Positions 1 to 7,061 of a DNA stretch of 64,000 nt are shown one piece after another (the stretch's first letter is position 1; every line of letters starts with the position of its first letter). The notes below the pieces were generated by a model. That model was not told the origin of the DNA, did not search any database, and saw only the letters and a program-made list of their open reading frames with translations. Source of the stretch: Rhodococcus globerulus NBRC 14531 (lineage in GTDB: Bacteria; Actinomycetota; Actinomycetes; Mycobacteriales; Mycobacteriaceae); NCBI RefSeq assembly GCF_001894805.1, contig NZ_BCWX01000003.1, positions 186,001-250,000 of the forward strand, given 5' to 3'. Position numbers and translations under genes: made by a program.

Positions 1-357
1 GCGACGTACAACGGGCACCGCATTCACTACGACCGGAGTTGGGCTGTCGACGTCGAGGGCTATCAGGACGTCGTTGTACAGGGCCCGCTTCAGGCGGCGC
101 TTCTGGCGCGCGTTGTCACCGACTGGATCGGTGGCGGGGGATCGTTGGTGAACTTCTCGGCCTCGAACCGGGCTGTGGCCTTTCCCGGCGAACCGTTGGA
201 ATTCACGGGGACAGTGACCGGAAAACGCGACGAGAACGGTAGAGCGCTGGTCGATTTGGAACTTGCCGGAGTGCGGGGTGGTGAGGTGCTGATGCCGGGA
301 ACGGCCACCGTGCTGCTGCCACGCCGTGACAGTGCTGTCTCCGCCGGAGCGTCCTGA
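1..357 (+). CDS. MaoC-like hot-dog acyl-CoA dehydratase (5' end outside window)
   Basis: Reading frame 1 is open from the first base to the TGA at 355-357, giving 118 visible C-terminal residues. The segment NGHRIHYD, followed by GYQDVVVQGPL, is typical of the C-terminal part of MaoC/FAS1-type hot-dog dehydratases, which hydrate enoyl-CoA esters. The start and N-terminal domain lie upstream of the window. The stop overlaps the ATG of the next gene (TGATG), so translation is probably coupled. With the following thiolase-fold and DUF35 genes it forms the MaoC/Ltp/DUF35 set known from steroid side-chain retro-aldol cleavage (ChsH1/ChsH2/Ltp2). The substrate here is unknown. Confidence 0.8.
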   Translation, partial: ATYNGHRIHYDRSWAVDVEGYQDVVVQGPLQAALLARVVTDWIGGGGSLVNFSASNRAVAFPGEPLEFTGTVTGKRDENGRALVDLELAGVRGGEVLMPGTATVLLPRRDSAVSAGAS

Positions 358-1559
358 TGGCGGGACTGCGCGGTGAGGCCGCCATCGTCGGGTTCTGTGA
401 ATTGCCCGCCCAGCGCAAGCAGACCCGTCCTGAGTTGTTCACCATCGAGCAGTGGGCAATGCTCTCGAAGCTGGCAATCGAGGATGCGGGTCTGAAGGCG
501 TCGCAGATCAATGGTCTTGTCACGCATGGTATTGCTGAATCCGATATGTTTGCCCCGGCCACGTTGTCCGAGTATCTCGGGATTCCCTTGAACTTCGGTG
601 AGCGAGTAGACCTCGGCGGCGCAACGGCGGCAGGGATGGTGTGGCGAGCTGCCGCAGCCGTCGAACTCGGTATCTGCGACGCGGTACTGGTCATTGTTCC
701 TGGGTCGTTCATGACACCGAAGTCGCAGATTCAGCCCGCTGTGGATCCAGGGTATCTCGGTGCCTCGAGTGGCAAGTTCGGTTCTCCTCAAGCCGAATTC
801 GAGATTCCGTACGGTAATCTCGGCCAGAACGCGCCGTACGCCCAGATCGCTCGGCGGTATGCGTCGGAATTCGGGTACGACGACCGTGCCACCGCCAAGA
901 TCGCGGTGGACCAGCGAACCAACGCCTGCAGTACTCCCGGTGCGGTGTTCCATGGAAAGCCGATCACGATCGACGACGTTCTGGCGAGTCCGATGATCGC
1001 CGATCCCATTCGGATGCTCGAGGTTGTGATGCGGGTGCAAGGTGGAGCAGGCATTGTCGTGGCGAACGCTGACATCGCGCGTCGCGGTCGCAACAGGCCG
1101 GTCTGGGTCAAGGGGTTTGGCGAACACCTGTCGTTCAAGACACCGACCTATGCAGAAGACATGGTGCGCACCCCGATTGCGAAGGCTGCGGACACGGCAT
1201 TCGACATGGCGGGTATCTCACGCTCGGCAATCGATGTCGCGTCGATCTACGACTGCTACACGATCACGGTGGTGATGAGCCTCGAAGACGCGGGCTTCTG
1301 TGAGAAGGGGAAGGGTATGGAGTTCGTGTCGTCGAGAGACCTGACCTTCCGAGGGGACTTCCCGTTGAATACCGCCGGCGGCCAATTATCCTACGGGCAA
1401 GCCGGAATGGCGGGCGGGATGCACCACGTATGCGATGGCGTACGTCAGGTGATGGGCCGATCCGGGGCGGCGCAGGTTGCCGACTGCAATACCGCTTTCG
1501 TGACCGGGAACGGCGGCATCATGAGTGAGCAAGTCGCACTGATACTCCAGGGAGATTAG
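357..1559 (+). CDS. Ltp-type thiolase-fold protein (probable aldolase or acyl-CoA lyase)
   Basis: 400 residues with an overall SCP-x/Ltp thiolase fold. The loop that holds the nucleophilic Cys in true thiolases reads LGGATAAGM, with no Cys. The C-terminal signature is NTAGGQLSYGQAGMAGG, and a DCYT motif lies further upstream. Lack of the nucleophile argues against Claisen thiolysis and fits Ltp2-like aldolases, which depend on a DUF35 partner. The start ATG overlaps the upstream stop by one base, and a DUF35 gene begins two bases after its stop, so this looks like one operon and one complex. The substrate is not deducible. Confidence 0.85.
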   Translation: MAGLRGEAAIVGFCELPAQRKQTRPELFTIEQWAMLSKLAIEDAGLKASQINGLVTHGIAESDMFAPATLSEYLGIPLNFGERVDLGGATAAGMVWRAAAAVELGICDAVLVIVPGSFMTPKSQIQPAVDPGYLGASSGKFGSPQAEFEIPYGNLGQNAPYAQIARRYASEFGYDDRATAKIAVDQRTNACSTPGAVFHGKPITIDDVLASPMIADPIRMLEVVMRVQGGAGIVVANADIARRGRNRPVWVKGFGEHLSFKTPTYAEDMVRTPIAKAADTAFDMAGISRSAIDVASIYDCYTITVVMSLEDAGFCEKGKGMEFVSSRDLTFRGDFPLNTAGGQLSYGQAGMAGGMHHVCDGVRQVMGRSGAAQVADCNTAFVTGNGGIMSEQVALILQGD

Positions 1560-1561
1560 GG

Positions 1562-1978
1562 ATGTCGAACGAAAAGCCGTTTCCGGAACCGACGCCGGTG
1601 TCCGCACCGTTCTGGAATGCTTTGCGAGAAAGCAAGATAAAGATTCAGTACTCGCCGTCATCGGACGAATTTGTCTTCTATCCGAGATTGCTGGCTCCGC
1701 GCACGTTGGCCGACGACCTCGAGTGGCGTGAGATCAGTGGATTGGGCACGCTCTACACCTATACGGTGGCTGACCGTCCCACAGCACCGCCGTGGTCGGA
1801 TGCGTTGCCGCAGATGTTGGCGGTGGTGCAGTGGGACGAGGGGCCGCGGTTCAGTACCGAACTGGTCGATGTCGGCGATCTGGAACTGACTGTCGGTATG
1901 CGCGTGGAACCCGTGTTCTGCGACTATCCGGATCGAGACATCACTCTGCTGAGATATCGGCCTCGAGCGCTCTGCTGA
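1562..1978 (+). CDS. DUF35 OB-fold protein, partner of Ltp-type enzyme
   Basis: 138 residues matching the DUF35 (rubredoxin-like plus OB fold) architecture that usually stabilises or activates thiolase-like proteins and supplies acyl-CoA contacts. The usual N-terminal zinc ribbon (CxxC pairs) is missing. The equivalent segment reads QYSPSSDEFVFYPR and contains no Cys; the only Cys residues are near the C terminus. It follows the thiolase-fold gene by two bases. The last 26 bases of the gene are tandemly duplicated, which changes the final residues and moves the stop into the second copy. Confidence 0.8.
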   Translation: MSNEKPFPEPTPVSAPFWNALRESKIKIQYSPSSDEFVFYPRLLAPRTLADDLEWREISGLGTLYTYTVADRPTAPPWSDALPQMLAVVQWDEGPRFSTELVDVGDLELTVGMRVEPVFCDYPDRDITLLRYRPRALC

Positions 1979-1995
1979 GATATCGGCCTCTAGCG
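1944..1995. repeat. 26-bp tandem duplication across the DUF35 gene end
   Basis: Two adjacent 26-base units (1944-1969 and 1970-1995) differ at one base (G1965 versus T1991), followed by the first five bases of a third copy. A single copy would end the protein ...RPLAL-stop. The duplication, not a multiple of three, shifts the frame so that it now ends ...RPRALC-stop. This looks like a recent slippage event. Confidence 0.9.
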
Positions 1996-2020
1996 CTCTG
2001 ACACCTTCAGTATCAGAGCG
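1994..2020. terminator. Short hairpin between convergent DUF35 and padR genes
   Basis: CGCTCTG (1994-2000) pairs with CAGAGCG (2014-2020) around a 13-base loop, in the 50-base gap between two convergent genes. There is no strong T-tract, so it is only a weak terminator candidate. Confidence 0.35.
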
Positions 2021-2029
2021 ATACGAGCA

Positions 2030-2683
2030 TTAGTCTTCGTGTTTGCGGAGCTCGTCCGGGGTACGGGGTTCAGGCTTCTTCCGGCGTGCTTTGCCGGCGC
2101 TGGATTTGTCGGATCCGAGTCGAGAAATGTTCTCCAACATCCAGTTTGCGCGGTCACGCTCGGATTCGTAGTACATCTCGGACCATCGCAGCACCAGTTC
2201 GGGATATGCCCATCCAGCTTCTTCGGACGCGCCTTCGGCGTCGGCAATTGCGCGGATGCGCATCTTCTCGGACTGGTCGCGATGTTCGGTGAGTACCGAT
2301 TGCAGTTTGTCAGGGTCGGCCAGATGGCCGAGCCACATCCTGAGCATTACGCCGTGTTTGAGCACTGCGGGTTCGACCGGCGATTCGTTTGCCCACGTCG
2401 CTACCGCGTCGGTTCCGGCCGGAGTGATCGCGTACAGGCGCTTACTCTTGACGTCGTTTGTGCTCACCACGCGGGACGTGGCAAAGCCGTGCGCCTCGAG
2501 ATTACGCAGTTCGCTGTAGATCTGACTGTACGACGGTGCCCAGTAGAAGAATCGCAGGCTCCAGTCGGCCCATTTCTTGAGGTCGTAACCGGAGAGTTCG
2601 GATCCGAAGGACAGCAGACCCAGGACGGCCCAACTTGTCGGTCGCAGAGTGGGCGCGTCTGCAGGTGTTTTGTCCTTTGCCAT
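2030..2683 (-). CDS. PadR-family transcriptional regulator
   Basis: 217 residues. The N-terminal winged helix begins at about residue 12, with TSWAVLGLLSFG and SGYDLKKW followed by SYSQIYSELRNLEAHG, which are hallmark PadR sequences. The C-terminal half is the helical Vir_act_alpha_C-type dimerisation domain, and the tail is Lys/Arg-rich. I chose the ATG at 2683 because the open frame further upstream is not PadR-like. The gene is divergent from an acyl-CoA synthetase, which it probably controls together with itself. A palindrome at 2721-2735 lies between them. Confidence 0.88.
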   Translation of the reverse strand: MAKDKTPADAPTLRPTSWAVLGLLSFGSELSGYDLKKWADWSLRFFYWAPSYSQIYSELRNLEAHGFATSRVVSTNDVKSKRLYAITPAGTDAVATWANESPVEPAVLKHGVMLRMWLGHLADPDKLQSVLTEHRDQSEKMRIRAIADAEGASEEAGWAYPELVLRWSEMYYESERDRANWMLENISRLGSDKSSAGKARRKKPEPRTPDELRKHED

Positions 2684-2720
2684 AGTCGAAAGATTACCTG
2701 GCGGTAGACCTAAAGAGAGT

Positions 2721-2735
2721 ATTTCGGTTAGAAAT
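2721..2735. promoter_or_regulatory. Operator-like palindrome between padR and acyl-CoA synthetase
   Basis: ATTTC-N5-GAAAT is a perfect 5-bp inverted repeat in the divergent promoter region. An ATATG-containing partial repeat follows at about 2734-2749. It is a plausible PadR site by position only. Confidence 0.4.
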
Positions 2736-2764
2736 ATGCTGGCAATATGTCGTAGAAGGTGCCT

Positions 2765-4324
2765 GTGAACAGCTGTCTGCGTGCCGCTCCCGTAGGACCA
2801 CTGAGCGGGAGAGGCGTCAAGCCTACGTCGGCCGAGTGTTTCAATGCAGATATGCCGCGTGATCTTTTGGTATCGACGCTCGACGCGCTCTGTGTGGATT
2901 TGGCACACCGGTGCGGAGACCGGGTGGCATTGCTCGACGGCTGCCAGGAGATCACCTACGGCGAACTGACCGATCAGGCACTGCGAGTGGCCGCTGTTCT
3001 GGCAGATTCCGGTGTGCGACCGGGTGCACGGGTGGTCCTCAGCGGCCGGAATACCACCGACTGGGTCTGTATCGCACTCGGGATACTGTGCGCTGGGGCA
3101 ACCGTTGTTCCGGTGGGCCACGGTGTCAGTGGTCCCGAATATTCACGGATCCTTGATGTCACCGAACCGGCGCTCGTAGTCGACCAACCACGGATCGCCG
3201 ACATCATGGCAGCCGCCAGAACTACCGCCCCTCACCCGGATAGACCGGCAGCGGGGCCCGACGACATCGCGGTGATTCTCTCGACCTCCGGCTCGACCGG
3301 GGTGTCCAAGCAAGTTCCCATGACCCACGGACAGCTGTCGCGGTTGTACTCGGCAGTGGCAGACCGGCTCGAGCTGACCAGTGCGGATCGAGTGATCGGT
3401 GCCGTCCCGTTTGCACATTCGTTCGGTTTCAACGGTGTGCTGCTGACCGCAATGTGCGCCGGAGCCTCGGTGCGCGTCGTCGAACACTACGACAGAGCCG
3501 ACCTTGCCGATGTGATCGTCCGTGACCGCGTCAGCGTGGTGATGGGGCCGCCGACCATCCTCTTCGATCTGGTCGGCAGTGGCCGCGACGACATCGGGTT
3601 GGTATGCAGAATGGCGGTGAGCGGCGGTTCCGAAGTGCCACTCGACAGAATGCGCGGAGCGTGCCGCGAACTCGGAATCGTGAATATGGTTGTCGGCTAC
3701 GGGCTTACCGAAGCCTGTGGAACCGTCGCCATGGGCAGTATCACCGAAGGCGAATCGGGTTCGCTCGCGATGTTGACCCCCGTCGACGGACTCGAAATTC
3801 GGATTGTCGACGACTACGGCTATCCGCTGCCTCCGGACGAGGACGGCCACGTTCTCTGCTCCGGGTACAACATCATGCACGGATATCTGCGAGGGGTAGA
3901 CGATCCGGAATCAACGCCCGACGACGCAGTAGACGGTGACGGTTGGTTGCGAACCGGCGACATCGGTTGGTCGGACGACGAGGGGCACCTGTATATCGTT
4001 TCGCGGGCCAAAGACACGGTGATCGTCAGCGGATTCAACGTCTACCCGCAAGAAGTGGAGACGGTATTGATGGATCACCCGTTGATTCTCGAAGTCGCGG
4101 TGATCGGCGTGGCCGACCAACGGCAAGGACAACGGCTGGTTGCCTGCATCATTCCGGTCCACGGGTACTCCGTCGATTCCGAGGATCTGATCGATTTCTG
4201 CAAGGAACGGTTAAGTGCCTACAAGGTGCCGCGCATCTTTGTCGAGCTGGAGATGTTCCCGACAACGCACACCGGCAAACGATCACGAGAAGAACTACGC
4301 AAGCAGGTTTCGCAGAGATTGTGA
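2765..4324 (+). CDS. Acyl-CoA synthetase (AMP-binding, FadD-like)
   Basis: About 519 residues of the adenylate-forming superfamily, forming an acyl-AMP and then a CoA thioester. Visible motifs are the P-loop STSGSTGVSKQVPMTH, the substrate and ATP motif GYGLTEACGT, the GWLRTGDIG/SRAKDTVIVSGFNVYPQEVE hinge region, and the C-terminal catalytic-lysine region THTGKRSREEL. GTG 2765 has an AGAAGG five bases upstream. The ATG at 2852 (MPRDLLVS...) is an alternative start, since the first 29 residues look unconserved. The acid substrate is unknown. Its divergence from padR suggests control by an aromatic or fatty acid ligand. Confidence 0.85.
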   Translation: MNSCLRAAPVGPLSGRGVKPTSAECFNADMPRDLLVSTLDALCVDLAHRCGDRVALLDGCQEITYGELTDQALRVAAVLADSGVRPGARVVLSGRNTTDWVCIALGILCAGATVVPVGHGVSGPEYSRILDVTEPALVVDQPRIADIMAAARTTAPHPDRPAAGPDDIAVILSTSGSTGVSKQVPMTHGQLSRLYSAVADRLELTSADRVIGAVPFAHSFGFNGVLLTAMCAGASVRVVEHYDRADLADVIVRDRVSVVMGPPTILFDLVGSGRDDIGLVCRMAVSGGSEVPLDRMRGACRELGIVNMVVGYGLTEACGTVAMGSITEGESGSLAMLTPVDGLEIRIVDDYGYPLPPDEDGHVLCSGYNIMHGYLRGVDDPESTPDDAVDGDGWLRTGDIGWSDDEGHLYIVSRAKDTVIVSGFNVYPQEVETVLMDHPLILEVAVIGVADQRQGQRLVACIIPVHGYSVDSEDLIDFCKERLSAYKVPRIFVELEMFPTTHTGKRSREELRKQVSQRL

Positions 4325-4340
4325 CCTGTACGCACAGGTA

Positions 4341-5021
4341 TCAAGCTACGAAATGAATAGGCCACTGGCCGTTCACATCTGACACGTCTTTCCCTTGACT
4401 GCTCAGAAACTCGGCAAAATCCCGTTGACGTTCGGCGTGCCACTGTGCCTGATCGACCATGAGATCAAGATCGTTGATCTCCGGAAAACGCAGTGCTAGT
4501 TCTCGTGCCAGAGCTGCCGCGGCCATCGCGTCGGCCTCTGCCTCGTGCGCGGATTCGAGTGTGATTCCGTAGAACTCGCAGACCGCAGACAGCGTTCGCT
4601 TTCCCTTGCGGAACTTGTCCATCGCGCGATCGATCACGTAGGGATCGACAACCAAGCCGGGAACCAGCGCCGGTTTGCCGATTCGTAGGCCTTCGGAGTG
4701 CATGACCGTGAGGTCGTAGGACGCGTTGAACGCAACAACCGAATGATCACGTGCCCACGAATTGTGGAGAGCCTCACGGATCTCCTCGTAGCCCTCGGCG
4801 TAGTCCTGACCGTGCTCAGCCGCATATTCGGTGGTGATGCCGTGAATAGCGATGGCCCCGGCCGGAATATCGACGCCCGGGTCGAGTAACCACGTGCGGG
4901 TTTCGACACTCGAGCCATCCACGACGGCAACACACGCGCTGACGATCCGGGCTGTGGATGGATCGCGCCCCGTGGTCTCGAGGTCGAACGCGCAGATCGG
5001 GCGATCGGACCAGTTGTTCAT
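4341..5021 (-). CDS. DnaQ-like 3'-5' exonuclease (DEDDh)
   Basis: 226 residues resembling the proofreading exonuclease fold of DNA polymerase III epsilon. Exo I is FDLETTG (Asp, Glu), Exo II is AFNASYDL (Asp), and Exo III is the HEAEADAMAAAAL segment with catalytic His and Asp. All DEDDh acidic residues are present, so it should be active on single-stranded DNA or RNA ends. ATG 5021 is preceded by GAAAGG at suitable spacing; in-frame ATGs at 5048 and 5066 are less likely. It is convergent with the synthetase gene. The protein has no polymerase or UvrC-like extension, so its pathway is unknown. Confidence 0.85.
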   Translation of the reverse strand: MNNWSDRPICAFDLETTGRDPSTARIVSACVAVVDGSSVETRTWLLDPGVDIPAGAIAIHGITTEYAAEHGQDYAEGYEEIREALHNSWARDHSVVAFNASYDLTVMHSEGLRIGKPALVPGLVVDPYVIDRAMDKFRKGKRTLSAVCEFYGITLESAHEAEADAMAAAALARELALRFPEINDLDLMVDQAQWHAERQRDFAEFLSSQGKDVSDVNGQWPIHFVA

Positions 5022-5106
5022 CGGGGGCCTTTCGGTGTTCAAGTTCATGTCCGGTTCACTATGCACGCAGGCACCGACAAGAACTGGCCCGAAGCCTCTC
5101 GACCTA

Positions 5107-5150
5107 CATTGAGTCGGACCCGACAGTCACATTAAGTCGGTCCCGACAGT
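5107..5150. repeat. Two 21-bp direct repeats, each containing a GTCGG-N2-CCGAC palindrome
   Basis: Units at 5107-5127 and 5130-5150 differ at two positions. Each contains a 12-base palindrome (5113-5124 and 5136-5147). They lie upstream of the exonuclease gene and overlap the end of the pseudogene. The 23-base period (about two helical turns) would let two dimers bind one face. The binding protein is unknown. Confidence 0.75.
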
Positions 5151-5342
5151 AAATCGCTCCAGCACCTCCAGGCGCGGAGTCACACCGAAGCCCGGCCCTT
5201 GTGGCACAGCGATGTGCCCGTCCTCGATGACAAACGGTTCGGTGATGTCCTCGGCGAAGATCGGTCCGGTTGGCGGCGAAATTAGAAGTGCAGCAACGAT
5301 ATTCGTTTGTTCGAGCGACCCGTGGCCCGAGCTCGGGACCAC
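5127..5342 (-). pseudogene. C-terminal remnant of an enolase-superfamily enzyme (MenC/muconate-cycloisomerase-like)
   Basis: The frame encodes FAEDITEPFVIEDGHIAVP followed by QGPGFGVTPRLEVLER, which closely resembles the extreme C terminus of o-succinylbenzoate synthase/racemase-type enolase-superfamily enzymes (PFxxxDGxxxVPxGPGxGV). Such enzymes are about 350-400 residues, but only about 70 remain here and no catalytic barrel residues are present. The upstream portion has been replaced by the end of the SDR gene 15 bases away. I read it as a decayed fragment rather than a functional small protein. Confidence 0.65.
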
Positions 5343-5357
5343 GGGCGGCGACGTCCG

Positions 5358-6272
5358 TCAGGCTGAAGGTTGCTCGGCCACTGCCTTCCCCACGAAACGG
5401 TGGGTCTGATCGAATGCAGCGGCTACCTGGATCGAGTTGGTCATGTCACTGATTTCAGCCCAGCGTTCGGCGACCACCTCGGGCGAGAGCGCCTCCTGCG
5501 GGATGTAGACGCCCTGCGACTCCTCCATCCGGGCGATCGCGAACACGCCGGCGCCGGCGCTGAGGATCGTCTTGGTTGGTGCGTCCTCGGAGACCATGAA
5601 CAGCGCGCCCGGTGAGATCGACTCGGGAGCAAGGAGTGCAAGGGTCTTCTCGTCGAGCAGGTCCTCGGTCATGCGGGTAGCCGCTGTCGGGGCAAGTGAG
5701 TTCACTCGAATGCCCTTGCGCTCACCTTCGATGGACAACACGTTCATCAAACCGACGACGCCCGACTTGGCGGCGCCGTAGTTGGCCTGGCCGAAGTTGC
5801 CGTAGATGCCCGACGCGGACGTGGTCATGAGAATACGGCCGTAGTTCTGCTCGACCATGTGCGGCCAGACAGCCTTGGACACGATGACCGAACCCATGAG
5901 GTGAACGTCGATGACCTTGCGGAAGTCGTCCAAGTCGGCCTTGATGAACGACTTGTCGCGCAGGATGCCGGCGTTGTTGATGAGGATGTCGACGCGCCCC
6001 CACTTCTCGATAGCAGCGGCGACCATGGCGGCAACTGCGTCGGCGTCGGTGATGTCGCAGTGATCTGCAAGCGCTTCGCCGCCAAGAGTCTCGATTTCGG
6101 CTACTACCTTCGCGGCTGCGGTATCGGCGCCGCCACTGCCGTTGACGGATCCGCCCATGTCATTGACTACAACGCGTGCGCCGCGAGCGGCGAGCGCCAT
6201 GGCGTGAGCTCGGCCGAGACCGCCGCCTGCACCAGTGATGATCGCGACCTTGCCTGAGAAATCCAATGACAT
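5358..6272 (-). CDS. Short-chain dehydrogenase (MFE-2 / HSD17B4-like 3-hydroxyacyl-CoA dehydrogenase)
   Basis: 304 residues. The Rossmann motif TGAGGGLGRA is at about residues 14-23, NNAG at about 97, and the catalytic Ser and YGAAK (Tyr, Lys) at about 150-170. The insertion VVNDMGGSVNGSG and the long C-terminal extension (EESQGVYIPQEALSPEVVAERW) match the dehydrogenase domain of peroxisomal multifunctional enzyme 2, which oxidises 3-hydroxyacyl-CoA. It is divergent from a TetR regulator across 84 bases that contain a palindrome, so it is probably that regulator's target. Confidence 0.85.
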   Translation of the reverse strand: MSLDFSGKVAIITGAGGGLGRAHAMALAARGARVVVNDMGGSVNGSGGADTAAAKVVAEIETLGGEALADHCDITDADAVAAMVAAAIEKWGRVDILINNAGILRDKSFIKADLDDFRKVIDVHLMGSVIVSKAVWPHMVEQNYGRILMTTSASGIYGNFGQANYGAAKSGVVGLMNVLSIEGERKGIRVNSLAPTAATRMTEDLLDEKTLALLAPESISPGALFMVSEDAPTKTILSAGAGVFAIARMEESQGVYIPQEALSPEVVAERWAEISDMTNSIQVAAAFDQTHRFVGKAVAEQPSA

Positions 6273-6295
6273 GGGAAAAACCTCTCTGATCTGGG

Positions 6296-6313
6296 ATACT
6301 ACTGAGTATTACT
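6296..6313. promoter_or_regulatory. Operator-like palindromes between SDR and TetR genes
   Basis: ATACT-ACTG-AGTAT (6296-6309) overlaps AGTA-T-TACT (6305-6313). Both are perfect inverted repeats in the divergent promoter region of the SDR and TetR genes, so they are good candidates for the TetR site. Confidence 0.45.
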
Positions 6314-6356
6314 ATGTCAAAATGTGGAAACAAGTCAAGGCAGTGAAGGGCGAACG

Positions 6357-6974
6357 ATGAGTGCTGACGCACCTGATATGCGCTCGGTGATCATCGAGAC
6401 CGCGGCAGACGCATTTGCGGCAGACGGATATGCCGCCACGACCATTGACGACCTCGCCGATCGCGTCGGCGCCACCAAGGGTCTTGTCTACTACCATTTT
6501 CGGTCGAAATTCGATATCTACCTGGCTATTTTCGAGCAGGGTATGAGCAGGCTCAGAGCGGAAGTCGACGGAGAAGTGGCGGCGGGCGGCACCGGATTGG
6601 TCAAGCTCGCGGCGATGTCGCGGGCGCATCTGATCAATCTCATGACGCACCTCGGACATCATCATGCAATCCACCAGGGCGTGCGGGGGCAGATGAGTTC
6701 GGCGCTCAAGCCGCGCCAGCAGCAGGCGCTCGTCGAACTCAACGCTCTGCGCTTGGACTACGAGAAGCTTTTCGAACAGGTGATGATCGAAGGAGTCGCA
6801 GACGGTTCGATCCGCGCCTCGTCACCGCGCATGGCGGCAAAGGTTCTGCTCAGTAGCCTTAACGGTATCGATCTCTGGTATCGCCGTCGCGAGGGCCAGT
6901 CGGTCGCCGAAACCGAGGCGCTGGCAGACGAGATCGTCGAACTCCTGATCGGCGGGTTGCGCGCGGAACACTAG
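6357..6974 (+). CDS. TetR-family transcriptional regulator
   Basis: 205 residues. The N-terminal HTH spans about residues 10-55 (AADAFAADGYAATTIDDLADRVGATKGLVYYHFRSK in two parts), the classic TetR helix-turn-helix followed by YYHF. The C-terminal ligand domain includes LLIGGL near the end and resembles acyl-CoA-responsive TetR proteins. ATG 6357 has AAGGG six bases upstream and is preferred to the in-frame ATG at 6324, which would overlap the promoter. It probably represses the divergent SDR. Confidence 0.88.
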   Translation: MSADAPDMRSVIIETAADAFAADGYAATTIDDLADRVGATKGLVYYHFRSKFDIYLAIFEQGMSRLRAEVDGEVAAGGTGLVKLAAMSRAHLINLMTHLGHHHAIHQGVRGQMSSALKPRQQQALVELNALRLDYEKLFEQVMIEGVADGSIRASSPRMAAKVLLSSLNGIDLWYRRREGQSVAETEALADEIVELLIGGLRAEH

Positions 6975-6984
6975 CGCGGCGCCA

Positions 6985-7020
6985 GACTGTCCGTAGAACT
7001 GACTGTCGTGGCAGACAGTC
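6985..7020. promoter_or_regulatory. GACTGTC operator-like repeats upstream of the NCS1 permease
   Basis: GACTGTC (7001-7007) and GACAGTC (7014-7020) form a perfect 7-bp inverted repeat with a six-base spacer. A further direct GACTGTC lies at 6985-6991. They sit 41-77 bases upstream of ATG 7062. The PucR-type regulator in the cluster is the obvious candidate to bind. Confidence 0.5.
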
Positions 7021-7061
7021 TGTCGGTTGTCGCAGCTCTCGCCGCACCCCAAGGTTCTCTT

